Assembly (NCBI RefSeq): GCF_024169315.1
Contig: NZ_JALJWR010000001.1
Location: forward strand, 1,757,501-1,821,500
Length of the DNA stretch: 64,000 nt
Direction of reading: 5' to 3'
Origin: Pseudomonas migulae
GTDB lineage: Bacteria > Pseudomonadota > Gammaproteobacteria > Pseudomonadales > Pseudomonadaceae
Shown: in pieces, positions 35,379-44,550 of the stretch
How positions within the stretch are numbered: the stretch's first letter is position 1
Layout: every line of letters begins with the position of its first letter
Notes under the pieces: model-generated
Seen by the model: only the letters and a program-made list of their open reading frames with translations
Databases searched by the model: none
What the model was told of the DNA's origin: nothing
Position numbers and translations under genes: made by a program

Positions 35379-37154
35379 ATGCCTGGGTCCAATGCTCTCA
35401 CCGGTCGCAGCCTGATCCCGGGCTGCGCCCAGGGCGCACTGCTGTTCGCCGATGTCGGGCTAAGTTTCTGGGGCGGGGTCGACCCTTGCAGCGGTGAGGT
35501 AATCGACCGTCACCACCCGCTCAGCGGCGAACACCTGGCCGGTCGTGTTCTGGCCATTCCCAGTGGTCGCGGCTCGTGTACCGGCAGCAGTGTGCTGATG
35601 GAACTGATCAGCAACGGTCATGCACCGGCCGCGTTGGTACTGGCTGAAGCCGATGAGATCCTGACCTTGGGTGTGCTGGTGGCACAGATGATTTTCGAAC
35701 GTTCCCTGCCGGTGCTGTGCATCGGCCAGGAGGCCTTCGCCGTCTTGCGCGGCAAGGCTTTCGCCCGCGTCGACAACGCTGTGCTGAACCTGTTCGATTA
35801 CGTGCCCGTCGATGCCTGGCAGGCGACCGATGCGCCACTGCCCTATAAAACCAGCGGTTTGATCGAACTCTCCGCGCTCGACCAGGCGCTGCTCGACGGC
35901 GAGCATGGCAAAGCGGCGCAGATGGCCATGCAAATCGTCCTGCGCATGGCCGAACTGCAAGGCGCCCACCAACTGGTGGATGTCACCCAGGCACACATTG
36001 ACGGTTGCATTTACACGGGACCGGCGAGCCTGCGCTTCGCCGAACAACTGGTGCAGTGGGGCGCGACGGTTCGGGTGCCCACCACCCTCAATTCAATTTC
36101 CGTAGACCAGCGCCGCTGGCGCGAGTTGGGCATTTCCCCAGGGTTGGGCGAGCCCGCCAGTGCCTTGGGCGACGCCTACATGGCGATGGGCGCAACGCTC
36201 AGTTTCACCTGTGCGCCTTACTTGCTCGACAGCGCACCGAAGGCCGGCGAACAGATCGTCTGGGCCGAATCCAACGCGGTGGTCTACGCCAACAGCGTGC
36301 TCGGCGCACGCACTTTGAAGTACCCGGATTATCTGGATATCTGCATCGCCCTGACCGGCCGCGCGCCACTGATCGGCTGCCATCTGGACGCGCCACGCAA
36401 AGCCCACCTGCAGGTTGAATTACCTGAACTGGGCGAACTGGACGATGCCTTTTACCCCTTGCTCGGCTACCACATCGGAGCCCTCGCGGGCAGCCGGATC
36501 CCGCTGGTGTTCGGGCTGGAACAACGCCAGCCAGACCTCGACGACCTGAAAGCCTTCGGCGCGGCGTTTGCCACCACCTCGGCCGCGCCGTTGTTTCATA
36601 TCGCCGGGGTCACACCCGAAGCACTCGACCCGACACAGGTGATGGAACCGGATGCCCACATACCGGTGGAAACGATCCGCCTGCAGGATCTGCTGCTCAG
36701 TTGGCGTGAACTCAACAGCGCCCGCGATAACCATGTGGACGTGGTCTCGCTGGGCAACCCGCACTTCTCGCTCAGCGAGTTCGCTCACTTGGCGCGCTTG
36801 TGTCGCGGCCGACAAAAACACCCCGAAGTGGTGCTCGCCATCACCTGCGGCCGGGCGGTGCTGGAGCAGGCCCGTGACGCCGGGCACATCGGTGTGATCG
36901 AGGCCTTCGGCGCCATCCTGGTCACCGACACCTGCTGGTGCATGCTCGGCGAACCGGTGATCCCGCCGGCCGCCACCACGTTAATGACCAACTCAGGCAA
37001 ATACGCCCATTACGCACCGGGTCTGGTGGGGCGCAGCGTGCACTTCGCCAGCCTCGCCGAATGTGTCGACACCGCCTGCACTGCCAGCGCCAGCGGACGA
37101 TTGCCGAGCTGGTTGCAACCTGCCTTGCTGATGGAGAGCCACGCGCATGTTTGA
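35379..37154 (+). CDS. Aconitase-X family dehydratase (probable cis-3-hydroxy-L-proline dehydratase)
   Basis: A 591-residue protein fusing the small swivelling domain (about 1-150, with AIPSGRGSCTGSSVLMELI) to the large AcnX catalytic domain (DUF521; TCAPYLLD, WAESNAVVYANSVLGARTLKYPDY, AITCGRAVLEQA). In bacteria this type dehydrates cis-3-hydroxy-L-proline to pyrroline-2-carboxylate. That product is the substrate of the reductase at 44551, so the island covers 3-hydroxyproline as well. ATG 35379 has GAGG eight bases upstream; a GTG at 35370 is also in frame. It overlaps the permease gene by eight bases. Confidence 0.88.
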   Translation: MPGSNALTGRSLIPGCAQGALLFADVGLSFWGGVDPCSGEVIDRHHPLSGEHLAGRVLAIPSGRGSCTGSSVLMELISNGHAPAALVLAEADEILTLGVLVAQMIFERSLPVLCIGQEAFAVLRGKAFARVDNAVLNLFDYVPVDAWQATDAPLPYKTSGLIELSALDQALLDGEHGKAAQMAMQIVLRMAELQGAHQLVDVTQAHIDGCIYTGPASLRFAEQLVQWGATVRVPTTLNSISVDQRRWRELGISPGLGEPASALGDAYMAMGATLSFTCAPYLLDSAPKAGEQIVWAESNAVVYANSVLGARTLKYPDYLDICIALTGRAPLIGCHLDAPRKAHLQVELPELGELDDAFYPLLGYHIGALAGSRIPLVFGLEQRQPDLDDLKAFGAAFATTSAAPLFHIAGVTPEALDPTQVMEPDAHIPVETIRLQDLLLSWRELNSARDNHVDVVSLGNPHFSLSEFAHLARLCRGRQKHPEVVLAITCGRAVLEQARDAGHIGVIEAFGAILVTDTCWCMLGEPVIPPAATTLMTNSGKYAHYAPGLVGRSVHFASLAECVDTACTASASGRLPSWLQPALLMESHAHV

Positions 37155-37812
37155 TTACACCTTCCAATGGCGCGCCACCCTGCGCGCCCTGCCGGACATG
37201 CTCGCCGGCGCCTGGGTCACGTTCGAGACCGCGGCGTTGTCGATGATTTTCGGCGTACTGATCGCCCTGGCCCTGACAGTCATGCGCGAAACCAAAAACC
37301 CGCTGTTGCGCGGTATTGGCAACGGCTGGGTGTCGATTGCCCGCAATACACCGTCGCTGTTCCAGATCTACATCCTGTACTTCGGCCTCGGCACACTGGG
37401 CCTGCACGTCAGTTCATGGCTCGCGCTGCTGGCCGGGATCACCTTCAACAATGCCGGTTATCTCGCAGAGAACTTCCGCGGCGGACTCAAGGCGGTGCCC
37501 GGCACGCAAGTGCGCGCCGCGCGTTCCCTGGGCATGAGTGCCTTCCAGACCTACCGGATGATCGTCGTTCCGCAACTGCTGCGAATCGTGTTCTACCCGC
37601 TGAGCAACCAGATGGTCTGGGCGGTGTTGATGACCTCGCTGGGAGTGATCGTCGGGCTCAACAACGACCTCACCGGCGTCACCCAGGACTACAACGTCAA
37701 GACGTTCCGCACCTTCGAATATTTCACCATCGCGGCGGTGCTGTATTACCTGATCGCCAAGGCGATTGTCGCGACGGCCCGGCTGATGGCCTGGCGGTTG
37801 TTCCGTTACTGA
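37147..37812 (+). CDS. Amino-acid ABC transporter permease 1
   Basis: A 221-residue membrane protein of the HisMQ type with about five helices. The cytoplasmic EAA loop reads NAGYLAENFRGGLKAVPGTQVRAARSLGMS, and VSIARNTPSLFQIYILYFG is the usual N-terminal signature. It overlaps the end of the AcnX gene by eight bases and precedes the second permease by ten bases, making a heterodimeric permease pair. Confidence 0.92.
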   Translation: MFDYTFQWRATLRALPDMLAGAWVTFETAALSMIFGVLIALALTVMRETKNPLLRGIGNGWVSIARNTPSLFQIYILYFGLGTLGLHVSSWLALLAGITFNNAGYLAENFRGGLKAVPGTQVRAARSLGMSAFQTYRMIVVPQLLRIVFYPLSNQMVWAVLMTSLGVIVGLNNDLTGVTQDYNVKTFRTFEYFTIAAVLYYLIAKAIVATARLMAWRLFRY

Positions 37813-37822
37813 GGACGTGACT

Positions 37823-38473
37823 ATGTTTTCCACCAGTTTTTCCTGGAACGACCTGTTGTTCCTGCTCAACGGCGCCTGGGTCACGCTGCAACTGACCTGC
37901 TGGGCCATCCTGCTCGGCACGTTCGCGGGTCTGATTTTCGGTTTGCTGCGGGCCCTGTTGCCACGGGCCAGTCTGCCGCTGGCGTGGGTACTGGACATAT
38001 TTCGCAGCGTGCCATTGCTGATCCAGTTCGTGTTGTTCAACTCGCTCAAGAGCATCGTCGGCCTGAATATCAGCGCGTTCAGCGTCGGCTGCATCGTGCT
38101 CGGGGTCTACGCTGCCGCGTACTTCACCGAGATCGTGCGCGGCGGCGTGTTGTCGGTATCGCTGACCCTGCGCCGGGCCAGCCGATCGCTGGGCCTGAGT
38201 TTCTTCCAGGACCTGCGCTGGATCGTCCTGCCGATGGCCTCACGAGTGGCTTTTCCCGGTTGGCTGAACCTGGTGCTTGGCGTGATGAAAGACACCGCGC
38301 TGGTGATGTGGATCGGCATCGTCGAACTGCTGCGCGCCTCGCAAACCATCGTGACCCGCATTCAGGAACCCCTGCTGGTGTTGTGCATCGCGGGCCTTAT
38401 CTACTACGTCATGAGCCTGGTGGTCGCACGCCTCGGTGCTCGCCTGGAAAGAAGGTGGCAAGAAAATGATTGA
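37823..38473 (+). CDS. Amino-acid ABC transporter permease 2
   Basis: A 216-residue HisMQ-type permease with helices around 12-40 and beyond. It carries LDIFRSVPLLIQFVLFN and the EAA loop AAYFTEIVRGGVLSVSLTLRRASRSLGLS. ATG 37823 is chosen with GAGG upstream; a GTG lies six bases earlier. The end overlaps the ATPase gene by eight bases. Confidence 0.92.
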   Translation: MFSTSFSWNDLLFLLNGAWVTLQLTCWAILLGTFAGLIFGLLRALLPRASLPLAWVLDIFRSVPLLIQFVLFNSLKSIVGLNISAFSVGCIVLGVYAAAYFTEIVRGGVLSVSLTLRRASRSLGLSFFQDLRWIVLPMASRVAFPGWLNLVLGVMKDTALVMWIGIVELLRASQTIVTRIQEPLLVLCIAGLIYYVMSLVVARLGARLERRWQEND

Positions 38474-39188
38474 GATCGACAACGTACACAAATCCTTCGG
38501 CGACCTCGATGTGGTCAAGGGTGTCAGCCTGACGGTGAACAAGGGCGAAGTGGTCTCCATCATCGGCGGCTCCGGCTCGGGAAAATCGACGCTGCTGATG
38601 TGCATCAATGGCCTTGAGCCGATCCAGAAAGGCAACATCCGGGTGGATGGCGTCGAGGTGCACCACCGCAGCACCGACCTCAACCGTCTGCGGCAGAAGA
38701 TCGGGATCGTGTTCCAGCAATGGAACGCCTTCCCGCACCTGACCGTGCTGGAAAACGTGATGCTCGCTCCGCGTAAAGTCCTCGGCAAGAGCAAGGCCGA
38801 AGCCGAGGAACTGGCGGTGCAACAACTGACCCACGTCGGCCTGGGCGACAAACTCAAGGTGTTTCCCGGCAAGCTCTCGGGCGGTCAGCAACAGCGCATG
38901 GCCATCGCCCGCGCCCTGGCCATGTCGCCGGACTACATGCTGTTCGACGAAGCCACTTCGGCCCTCGATCCACAGTTGGTCGGCGAAGTGCTGGACACCA
39001 TGCGCATGCTCGCCGAAGACGGCATGACCATGGTGCTGGTGACGCACGAGATCCGCTTTGCCCGGGACGTCTCCGACCGCGTGGCGTTCTTTCGCAACGG
39101 CCTGGTGCATGAGATCGGTTCTCCCGACCAGGTCATCGGCAACCCGGTACACGCGGAGACCGCGGCGTTTCTGAAATCAGTGAAGTAA
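38466..39188 (+). CDS. Amino-acid ABC transporter ATP-binding protein
   Basis: A 240-residue ATPase with Walker A GGSGSGKST, the LSGGQQQR signature, Walker B YMLFDEATSALDP and switch histidine in VLVTHEI. It is of the GlnQ/HisP type. It overlaps the second permease gene and completes the transporter of substrate-binding protein, two permeases and one ATPase. The next gene follows after a REP-like sequence at 39201. Confidence 0.95.
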   Translation: MIEIDNVHKSFGDLDVVKGVSLTVNKGEVVSIIGGSGSGKSTLLMCINGLEPIQKGNIRVDGVEVHHRSTDLNRLRQKIGIVFQQWNAFPHLTVLENVMLAPRKVLGKSKAEAEELAVQQLTHVGLGDKLKVFPGKLSGGQQQRMAIARALAMSPDYMLFDEATSALDPQLVGEVLDTMRMLAEDGMTMVLVTHEIRFARDVSDRVAFFRNGLVHEIGSPDQVIGNPVHAETAAFLKSVK

Positions 39189-39200
39189 CCGATGGCCTCA

Positions 39201-39223
39201 TCGCGGGCTTGCTCGCGAAGGGG
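39201..39223. repeat. Single REP-like element
   Basis: CGCGGGCTTGCTCGCGAAGGG matches the half-unit of the REP doublet at 42811 (GAGCGAAGCTTGCTCGCGAAG) in its central TTGCTCGCGAAG part. It lies in the short gap between the ATPase gene and the racemase-like gene. Confidence 0.55.
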
Positions 39224-39251
39224 CCCGAAAAGACGAAACAAGGAGCAAATC

Positions 39252-40280
39252 ATGCGCTCATCGAAAGTGATTCACATCGTCAGCTGCCACGCCGAAGGTG
39301 AAGTCGGCGATGTGATTGTCGGCGGTGTCGCCCCACCGCCCGGCGCCACGGTGTGGGAACAGTCGCGCTGGATCGCCCGGGATGAAACCCTGCGCAACTT
39401 CGTGCTCAACGAACCCCGAGGCGGCGTGTTTCGCCACGTCAACCTGCTGGTGCCGGCCAAGGACCCGCGGGCGCAGATGGCCTGGATCATCATGGAACCG
39501 GCGGACACGCCGCCGATGTCCGGTTCCAATTCCCTGTGCGTGGCCACCGTATTGCTCGAAACCGGCATCCTGCCCATGACCGAACCGCAAACCCGGTTGG
39601 TGCTCGAAGCGCCCGGTGGTCTGATCGAGGCCGTGGCCGATTGCCGTGACGGCAAGGTCGAGCGGGTGGAAGTCAGGAACGTGCCCTCCTTCGCCGATCG
39701 CCTCGATGCGTGGATCGAAGTGGAAGGCCTGGGTTCGCTCAAGGTCGACACGGCCTATGGCGGCGACAGTTTCGTGATCGCCGATGCCAAGGGCCTGGGC
39801 TTTGCCATCCGCCCCGATGAAGCCGCCGAGCTGGTGGCGGTCGGGCTGAAAATCACCCGTGCAGCCAATGAACAACTCGGCTTTGCCCATCCGTTGAACC
39901 CGGAGTGGTCGCACATTTCCTTCTGCCAGATCGCGGCGCCCCTGATCCACGAGAACGGCATCGCCACCGGCGCCAATGCGGTAGTGATTCAACCGGGCAA
40001 GATCGATCGTTCGCCAACCGGCACCGGCTGCTCCGCACGCATGGCGGTGTTGCAGGCCAAGGGTTTGATGCAGGTTGGGGATCGCTTCATCGGTCGCTCG
40101 ATCATCGGCTCCGAATTCCACTGCCGCATCGACTCACTGACCGAGGTGGCTGGCCGCCCCGCCATCTACCCGTGCATTTCCGGGCGGGCGTGGGTCACCG
40201 GCACTCACCAACTGCTGCTCGACCCGAGCGATCCATGGCCACAAGGCTACCGACTCTCGGACACCTGGCCCGGCGCCTGA
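39252..40280 (+). CDS. Proline racemase superfamily protein with Ser/Thr in place of both catalytic cysteines
   Basis: A 342-residue member of the proline racemase/hydroxyproline epimerase family. The first catalytic position is Ser90 in [11 protein letters not shown] (Cys in MCGHGT), and the second is Thr256 in [12 protein letters not shown] (Cys in SPCGTG). Thr at the second position is typical of trans-3-hydroxy-L-proline dehydratases, but those usually keep the first cysteine. Activity is thus uncertain; dehydration of a hydroxyproline isomer is the best guess from context. ATG 39252 follows AGGAG. Confidence 0.83.
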   Translation: MRSSKVIHIVSCHAEGEVGDVIVGGVAPPPGATVWEQSRWIARDETLRNFVLNEPRGGVFRHVNLLVPAKDPRAQMAWIIMEPADTPPMSGSNSLCVATVLLETGILPMTEPQTRLVLEAPGGLIEAVADCRDGKVERVEVRNVPSFADRLDAWIEVEGLGSLKVDTAYGGDSFVIADAKGLGFAIRPDEAAELVAVGLKITRAANEQLGFAHPLNPEWSHISFCQIAAPLIHENGIATGANAVVIQPGKIDRSPTGTGCSARMAVLQAKGLMQVGDRFIGRSIIGSEFHCRIDSLTEVAGRPAIYPCISGRAWVTGTHQLLLDPSDPWPQGYRLSDTWPGA

Positions 40281-40369
40281 ATGCGTCATTGCTGATCATC
40301 CAGACCAACGGCCAACAAAAACCCTGAAAAAAACGAAATAGCACTAGCCGACTCTTTTCATTTTAAATA

Positions 40370-40379
40370 TCGTATACGA
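40370..40379 (+). promoter_or_regulatory. GntR operator upstream of the deaminase operon
   Basis: The perfect palindrome TCGTATACGA sits in the same 16-mer ATATCGTATACGAAAT as at 34492, 28 bases upstream of the deaminase ATG. It should control the deaminase, MFS and aldehyde dehydrogenase genes. Confidence 0.7.
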
Positions 40380-40407
40380 AATACAATAAACAACCCCGGA
40401 GGCAACA

Positions 40408-41325
40408 ATGAGCAAGCGCATTAACTGGAGTGGCGTCTTCCCCGCAGTGACCACTCAATTCAACGACGACTTCACGATCAACCTGGATAAAACCCATCAG
40501 GTGATTTCCAACGTCATCCGTGACGGCGTGTCGGGGCTGGTGGTGTGCGGCTCGGTAGGCGAAAACACTTCGTTGACCGCTGCAGAGAAAATCGCCGTCA
40601 CTGAAGTCGCCGTCGATGCCTCTCGCGGCCGCGTGCCGGTGATCTGCGGCGTGGCCGAGTTCACCAGTGTGGAAGCGGCCAAGGTCGCCAACGCAGTACG
40701 CAAGGTCGGTGTCGATGGCGTCATGCTGATGCCGGCGCTGGTCTACGGTTCCAAGCCGTTCGAAACCGCTGAGCATTACCGCTACGTGGCGAAAAATGCC
40801 GACGTACCGCTGATGGTCTACAACAACCCGCCGATCTACAAAAACGACGTGACCCCGGACATCCTGATTGCCTTGGCCGACTGCGACAATGTGGTGTGCT
40901 TCAAGGATTCCTCCGGCGACACCCGCCGTTTCATCGACATTCGCAATGAAGTGGGTGACCGTTTCGTGTTGTTCGCCGGCCTCGACGACGTGGTGCTGGA
41001 AAGCCTCGCCGTGGGCGCTGAAGGCTGGGTGTCGGGCATGTCCAACGTGTTCCCGAAAGAAGGCGAAACCATCTTCCGACTGGCCAAGGCCGGACGTTAT
41101 GCCGAAGCCATGCCGATCTACGAATGGCTGATGCCGATCCTGCACCTCGACGCCCGTGCCGACCTGGTGCAGTGCATCAAGCTCTGCGAAGCCATCGCCG
41201 GTCGCGGCAGTGCGCTGACCCGTCCACCGCGCCTGGCCCTGCCGGAAGCCGATCGGGTCTTCGTCGAGCAGATCATGGCCAAGGCCTTGGCCAACCGTCC
41301 GACGTTGCCGGACGTCGGTCTCTGA
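40408..41325 (+). CDS. lhpC: Pyrroline-4-hydroxy-2-carboxylate deaminase (DHDPS family)
   Basis: A 305-residue TIM-barrel protein of the dihydrodipicolinate synthase/N-acetylneuraminate lyase family. Lys166 in CFKDSSGD is the Schiff-base lysine, Tyr138 in VYNNPP the partner tyrosine, and [10 protein letters not shown] the substrate-carboxylate loop. In this pathway the enzyme deaminates and dehydrates pyrroline-4-hydroxy-2-carboxylate to alpha-ketoglutarate semialdehyde. GGAGG lies upstream of the ATG, and the GntR palindrome is 28 bases before it. Confidence 0.9.
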   Translation: MSKRINWSGVFPAVTTQFNDDFTINLDKTHQVISNVIRDGVSGLVVCGSVGENTSLTAAEKIAVTEVAVDASRGRVPVICGVAEFTSVEAAKVANAVRKVGVDGVMLMPALVYGSKPFETAEHYRYVAKNADVPLMVYNNPPIYKNDVTPDILIALADCDNVVCFKDSSGDTRRFIDIRNEVGDRFVLFAGLDDVVLESLAVGAEGWVSGMSNVFPKEGETIFRLAKAGRYAEAMPIYEWLMPILHLDARADLVQCIKLCEAIAGRGSALTRPPRLALPEADRVFVEQIMAKALANRPTLPDVGL

Positions 41326-41396
41326 GTGATTGCCGGGCGGGTCTTTGCGGACCCGGCCCGGCTGCCTGTTTTTGCGCCCCTACAGGAAACGCCAGC

Positions 41397-42794
41397 ATGC
41401 CCAACGCTCAACACACGCAAAGCGCAACCACACCCTCGGGACTCAAGCGTGTCGTGGCCGCCGCCATGGCCGGCACCGTCGCCGAATGGTATGAATTCTT
41501 TCTTTATGGCACCGCTTCGGCACTGGTCTTCGGCCAGCTGTTCTTCCGCCAGACCGACAGCCCCATCGACGGCATCATCGCTGCCTTCGCCCTGTATGCC
41601 GTGGGCTTTCTCGCCCGCCCGCTGGGTGGCCTGGTGTTCGGTCACTATGGCGACAAATACGGCCGCAAACGCCTGCTGCAACTAAGCCTGGTGGTAGTCG
41701 GCATCACCACCTTCCTGATGGGTTGCCTGCCCGGCTTCAACCAGATCGGCTATGCCGCACCGGTGTTGCTGGTGCTGCTGCGGCTGATCCAGGGCTTCGC
41801 GTTTGGCGGCGAATGGGGCGGCGCGATTCTGCTGGTGTCCGAGCACTGCCCGGACAATCGTCGAGGTTTCTGGGCCAGTTGGCCGCAAGCCGGCGTACCC
41901 GCCGGCAACCTGGTGGCGACGGTTGCCCTGCTGTTGCTGTCATCGAATCTGTCGGAGGAGCAATTCCTCGCCTGGGGCTGGCGCGTAGCGTTCTGGTTCT
42001 CGGCCATCGTGGTGCTGATCGGCTACTGGATTCGCACCAGCGTCGATGACGCACCGATCTTCAAGGAAGCCCAGGCCCGTCAGGCGCAAACCAAGCAACA
42101 GCAACTGGGCGTGGTCGAAGTACTGCGTCACCACTGGCGCTCTGTGCTGGTCGGTATCGGTGCGCGGTTTGCCGAGAACATCCTCTACTACACCGTCGTG
42201 ACCTTCTCGATCACCTACCTGAAACTGGTGGTGCACAAGGACACTTCCGAGATTCTGCTGCTGATGTTCGGCGCGCACCTGCTGCACTTCTTCATGATTC
42301 CGCTGATGGGTTACCTGTCTGACCTGGTCGGGCGCAAACCGGTGTACCTGACCGGCGCGGTGCTCACGGCGTTCTGGGGTTTCATCGGTTTCCCGATGAT
42401 GGACACCGGCAACAACTGGCTGATCATGGCCGCCATCACCCTGGGCCTGGCGATCGAGTCGATGACCTACGCGCCCTACTCGGCGCTGATGGCCGAAATG
42501 TTCCCGACCCACGTGCGCTACACCGCGTTGTCCCTGTGCTACCAGGTGGCGCCCATTTTCGCCGGCTCCCTCGCTCCGCTGATTGCGATCACCTTGCTCA
42601 ACAAATACCACAGCTCCACACCGATTGCGTTCTACCTGGTCGGTGCGTCGCTGATCTCGATCATCGCGGTCGGCTTGACCCGGGAGACGCGTGGCAAGTC
42701 GTTGCATCTGGTGGACAGCGAATCCGCCGCGCGCATCGCAGCCCTGACCGACGCCGAACCGGTGGCCGCACGCCGCAGCGATTCACTGGCCTGA
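41397..42794 (+). CDS. MFS transporter, metabolite:H+ symporter type
   Basis: A 465-residue membrane protein with 12 helices, beginning with [20 protein letters not shown] and the loop [13 protein letters not shown] between helices 2 and 3. This is the pattern of the ShiA/ProP-like metabolite:H+ symporters. It probably imports hydroxyproline or an intermediate alongside the ABC system. AGGA precedes the ATG. A REP doublet separates it from the aldehyde dehydrogenase gene. Confidence 0.9.
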   Translation: MPNAQHTQSATTPSGLKRVVAAAMAGTVAEWYEFFLYGTASALVFGQLFFRQTDSPIDGIIAAFALYAVGFLARPLGGLVFGHYGDKYGRKRLLQLSLVVVGITTFLMGCLPGFNQIGYAAPVLLVLLRLIQGFAFGGEWGGAILLVSEHCPDNRRGFWASWPQAGVPAGNLVATVALLLLSSNLSEEQFLAWGWRVAFWFSAIVVLIGYWIRTSVDDAPIFKEAQARQAQTKQQQLGVVEVLRHHWRSVLVGIGARFAENILYYTVVTFSITYLKLVVHKDTSEILLLMFGAHLLHFFMIPLMGYLSDLVGRKPVYLTGAVLTAFWGFIGFPMMDTGNNWLIMAAITLGLAIESMTYAPYSALMAEMFPTHVRYTALSLCYQVAPIFAGSLAPLIAITLLNKYHSSTPIAFYLVGASLISIIAVGLTRETRGKSLHLVDSESAARIAALTDAEPVAARRSDSLA

Positions 42795-42810
42795 CGCCGC
42801 AGACCTGCAG

Positions 42811-42894
42811 GAGCGAAGCTTGCTCGCGAAGACGATGTGTCAGCTGACATCTCTGTTGAATGTATTACCGCCTTCGCGAGCAAGCTTCGCTCCT
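42811..42894. repeat. REP doublet (REPIN)
   Basis: GGAGCGAAGCTTGCTCGCGA at 42811-42830 and its inverted copy TCGCGAGCAAGCTTCGCTCC at 42875-42894 enclose about 44 bases. This paired inverted layout is that of REPINs of fluorescent pseudomonads, spread by a RAYT transposase encoded elsewhere. Confidence 0.88.
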
Positions 42895-42931
42895 TCAGAT
42901 CCAGCTCCCTACATTCCGACAGGAGTTTTTC

Positions 42932-44512
42932 ATGCCCGAGATCATCGGACACAACTACATCGGTGGTGCACGCAGTGCCGTCGGCAAGGTCATCGTGCGT
43001 AGCTATGACGCCAGTACCGGTGAGGCGCTGCCCTACGCGTTCATGCAGGCCACCGTCGAAGAAGTCGACGCTGCCGCCCAGGCCGCCGCAACCGCCTACC
43101 CGACCTTTCGCACTCTGTCGGCCGTTCGCCGTGCAGAGTTTCTCGAGGCCATTGCCACGCAACTGGACGCGTTGGGCGATGAATTCGTCGCCCTGGTCAC
43201 CCGCGAGACGGCGTTGCCGAACGGACGCATTCTGGGCGAGCGCATGCGCACCAGCAGTCAGATGCGTCTGTTTGCACAAGTCCTGCGGCGCGGCGATTTT
43301 TATGCCGCCCGCATCGACCGTGCCTTGCCCGAGCGCCAACCGCTGCCACGGGTTGATCTGCGCCAATACCGGATCGGCGTCGGTCCGGTCGCGGTGTTCG
43401 GTGCGAGCAATTTCCCGTTGGCATTCTCAACTGCCGGTGGCGATACCGCTGCGGCCTTGGCCGCCGGGTGTCCGGTGGTGTTCAAGGCCCACAGCGGGCA
43501 TATGGCAACCGCTGAGCAAGTAGCCGAGGCGATCATGCGGGCCGCCGAGCAAACCGGCATGCCCAAGGGTGTGTTCAACATGATCTACGGCGCGGGCGTC
43601 GGTGAAGCGCTGGTCAAGCATCCGGCCATCCAGGCCGTTGGCTTTACCGGCTCACTCAAGGGTGGGCGTGCGCTGTGTGACATGGCCGCGGCACGACCGC
43701 AGCCGATTCCAGTGTTCGCCGAAATGAGCAGCATCAATCCAGTGGTGGTGTTGCCCGAAGCACTGCAGCTGCGGGGCGAGAAAATTGCCAGCGAACTCGC
43801 CGCCTCCGTGGTGCTCGGCTGTGGCCAGTTCTGCACCAACCCGGGACTGGTGATCGGTATTCGCTCGCCAGCGTTCAGCGCCTTTACCCAATCGCTGAGC
43901 GCCTTGATGGCCGATCAACCGGGGCAGACCATGCTCAACCTCGGCACGCTCGACAGCTACGCCAACGGTGTGCAGGCATTGCACGCACACCCGAAAATCA
44001 CTCACCTGGCCGGCGGTGATCAACACGGTAAACAGGCGCAGCCGCAACTGTTCAAGGCTGATGTCAGTCTGTTTCTCGAGGGCGACCCGCTGTTGCAAGA
44101 AGAAGTGTTCGGCCCGGCGACCGTGTTGGTGGAAGTGGCCGACAACGACGAGCTGCAACGGGCACTTCAGCACCTGCACGGGCAGCTCACGGCCACACTG
44201 ATTGCCGAAGACGGCGACCTGAAAAACCACCCTGAGCTGTTACCACTGCTGGAGCAAAAAGTCGGCCGGGTGTTGTTCAACGGTTACCCGACCGGCGTCG
44301 AAGTCTGCGATGCGATGGTGCATGGCGGCCCCTATCCGGCCACCTCCGATGCGCGCGGCACATCGGTCGGCAGCCTGGCCATCGAGCGCTTCTTGCGCCC
44401 GGTGTGTTACCAGAACTGCCCCGATGCGCTCTTGCCCGACCCGCTGAAAAATGCCAACCCGCTGGGCATCGCACGTCTGGTCGATGGCAGCAGTCAACGC
44501 GACCCTCTGTAA
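42932..44512 (+). CDS. Alpha-ketoglutaric semialdehyde dehydrogenase
   Basis: A 526-residue aldehyde dehydrogenase. Asn160 (GASNFPLAFS), Glu264 (FAEMSSINP) and nucleophile Cys301 (GQFCTNPG) form the active site. The length and motifs match the NADP-linked semialdehyde dehydrogenases of sugar-acid and hydroxyproline pathways. It oxidises alpha-ketoglutarate semialdehyde to alpha-ketoglutarate, the last step. ATG 42932 has AGGAG upstream; the frame opens at 42860 inside the REP region. Confidence 0.9.
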   Translation: MPEIIGHNYIGGARSAVGKVIVRSYDASTGEALPYAFMQATVEEVDAAAQAAATAYPTFRTLSAVRRAEFLEAIATQLDALGDEFVALVTRETALPNGRILGERMRTSSQMRLFAQVLRRGDFYAARIDRALPERQPLPRVDLRQYRIGVGPVAVFGASNFPLAFSTAGGDTAAALAAGCPVVFKAHSGHMATAEQVAEAIMRAAEQTGMPKGVFNMIYGAGVGEALVKHPAIQAVGFTGSLKGGRALCDMAAARPQPIPVFAEMSSINPVVVLPEALQLRGEKIASELAASVVLGCGQFCTNPGLVIGIRSPAFSAFTQSLSALMADQPGQTMLNLGTLDSYANGVQALHAHPKITHLAGGDQHGKQAQPQLFKADVSLFLEGDPLLQEEVFGPATVLVEVADNDELQRALQHLHGQLTATLIAEDGDLKNHPELLPLLEQKVGRVLFNGYPTGVEVCDAMVHGGPYPATSDARGTSVGSLAIERFLRPVCYQNCPDALLPDPLKNANPLGIARLVDGSSQRDPL

Positions 44513-44517
44513 AAAAA

Positions 44518-44539
44518 CGCCACCGGTTTACCGGTGGCG
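44518..44539. terminator. Bidirectional terminator between convergent genes
   Basis: CGCCACCGG and CCGGTGGCG pair around a TTTA loop. Seven A on the left become a T-run for the minus-strand reductase transcript; the plus side has a weaker pyrimidine run (CCCTCTTTC). Confidence 0.8.
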
Positions 44540-44550
44540 CCCTCTTTCAC

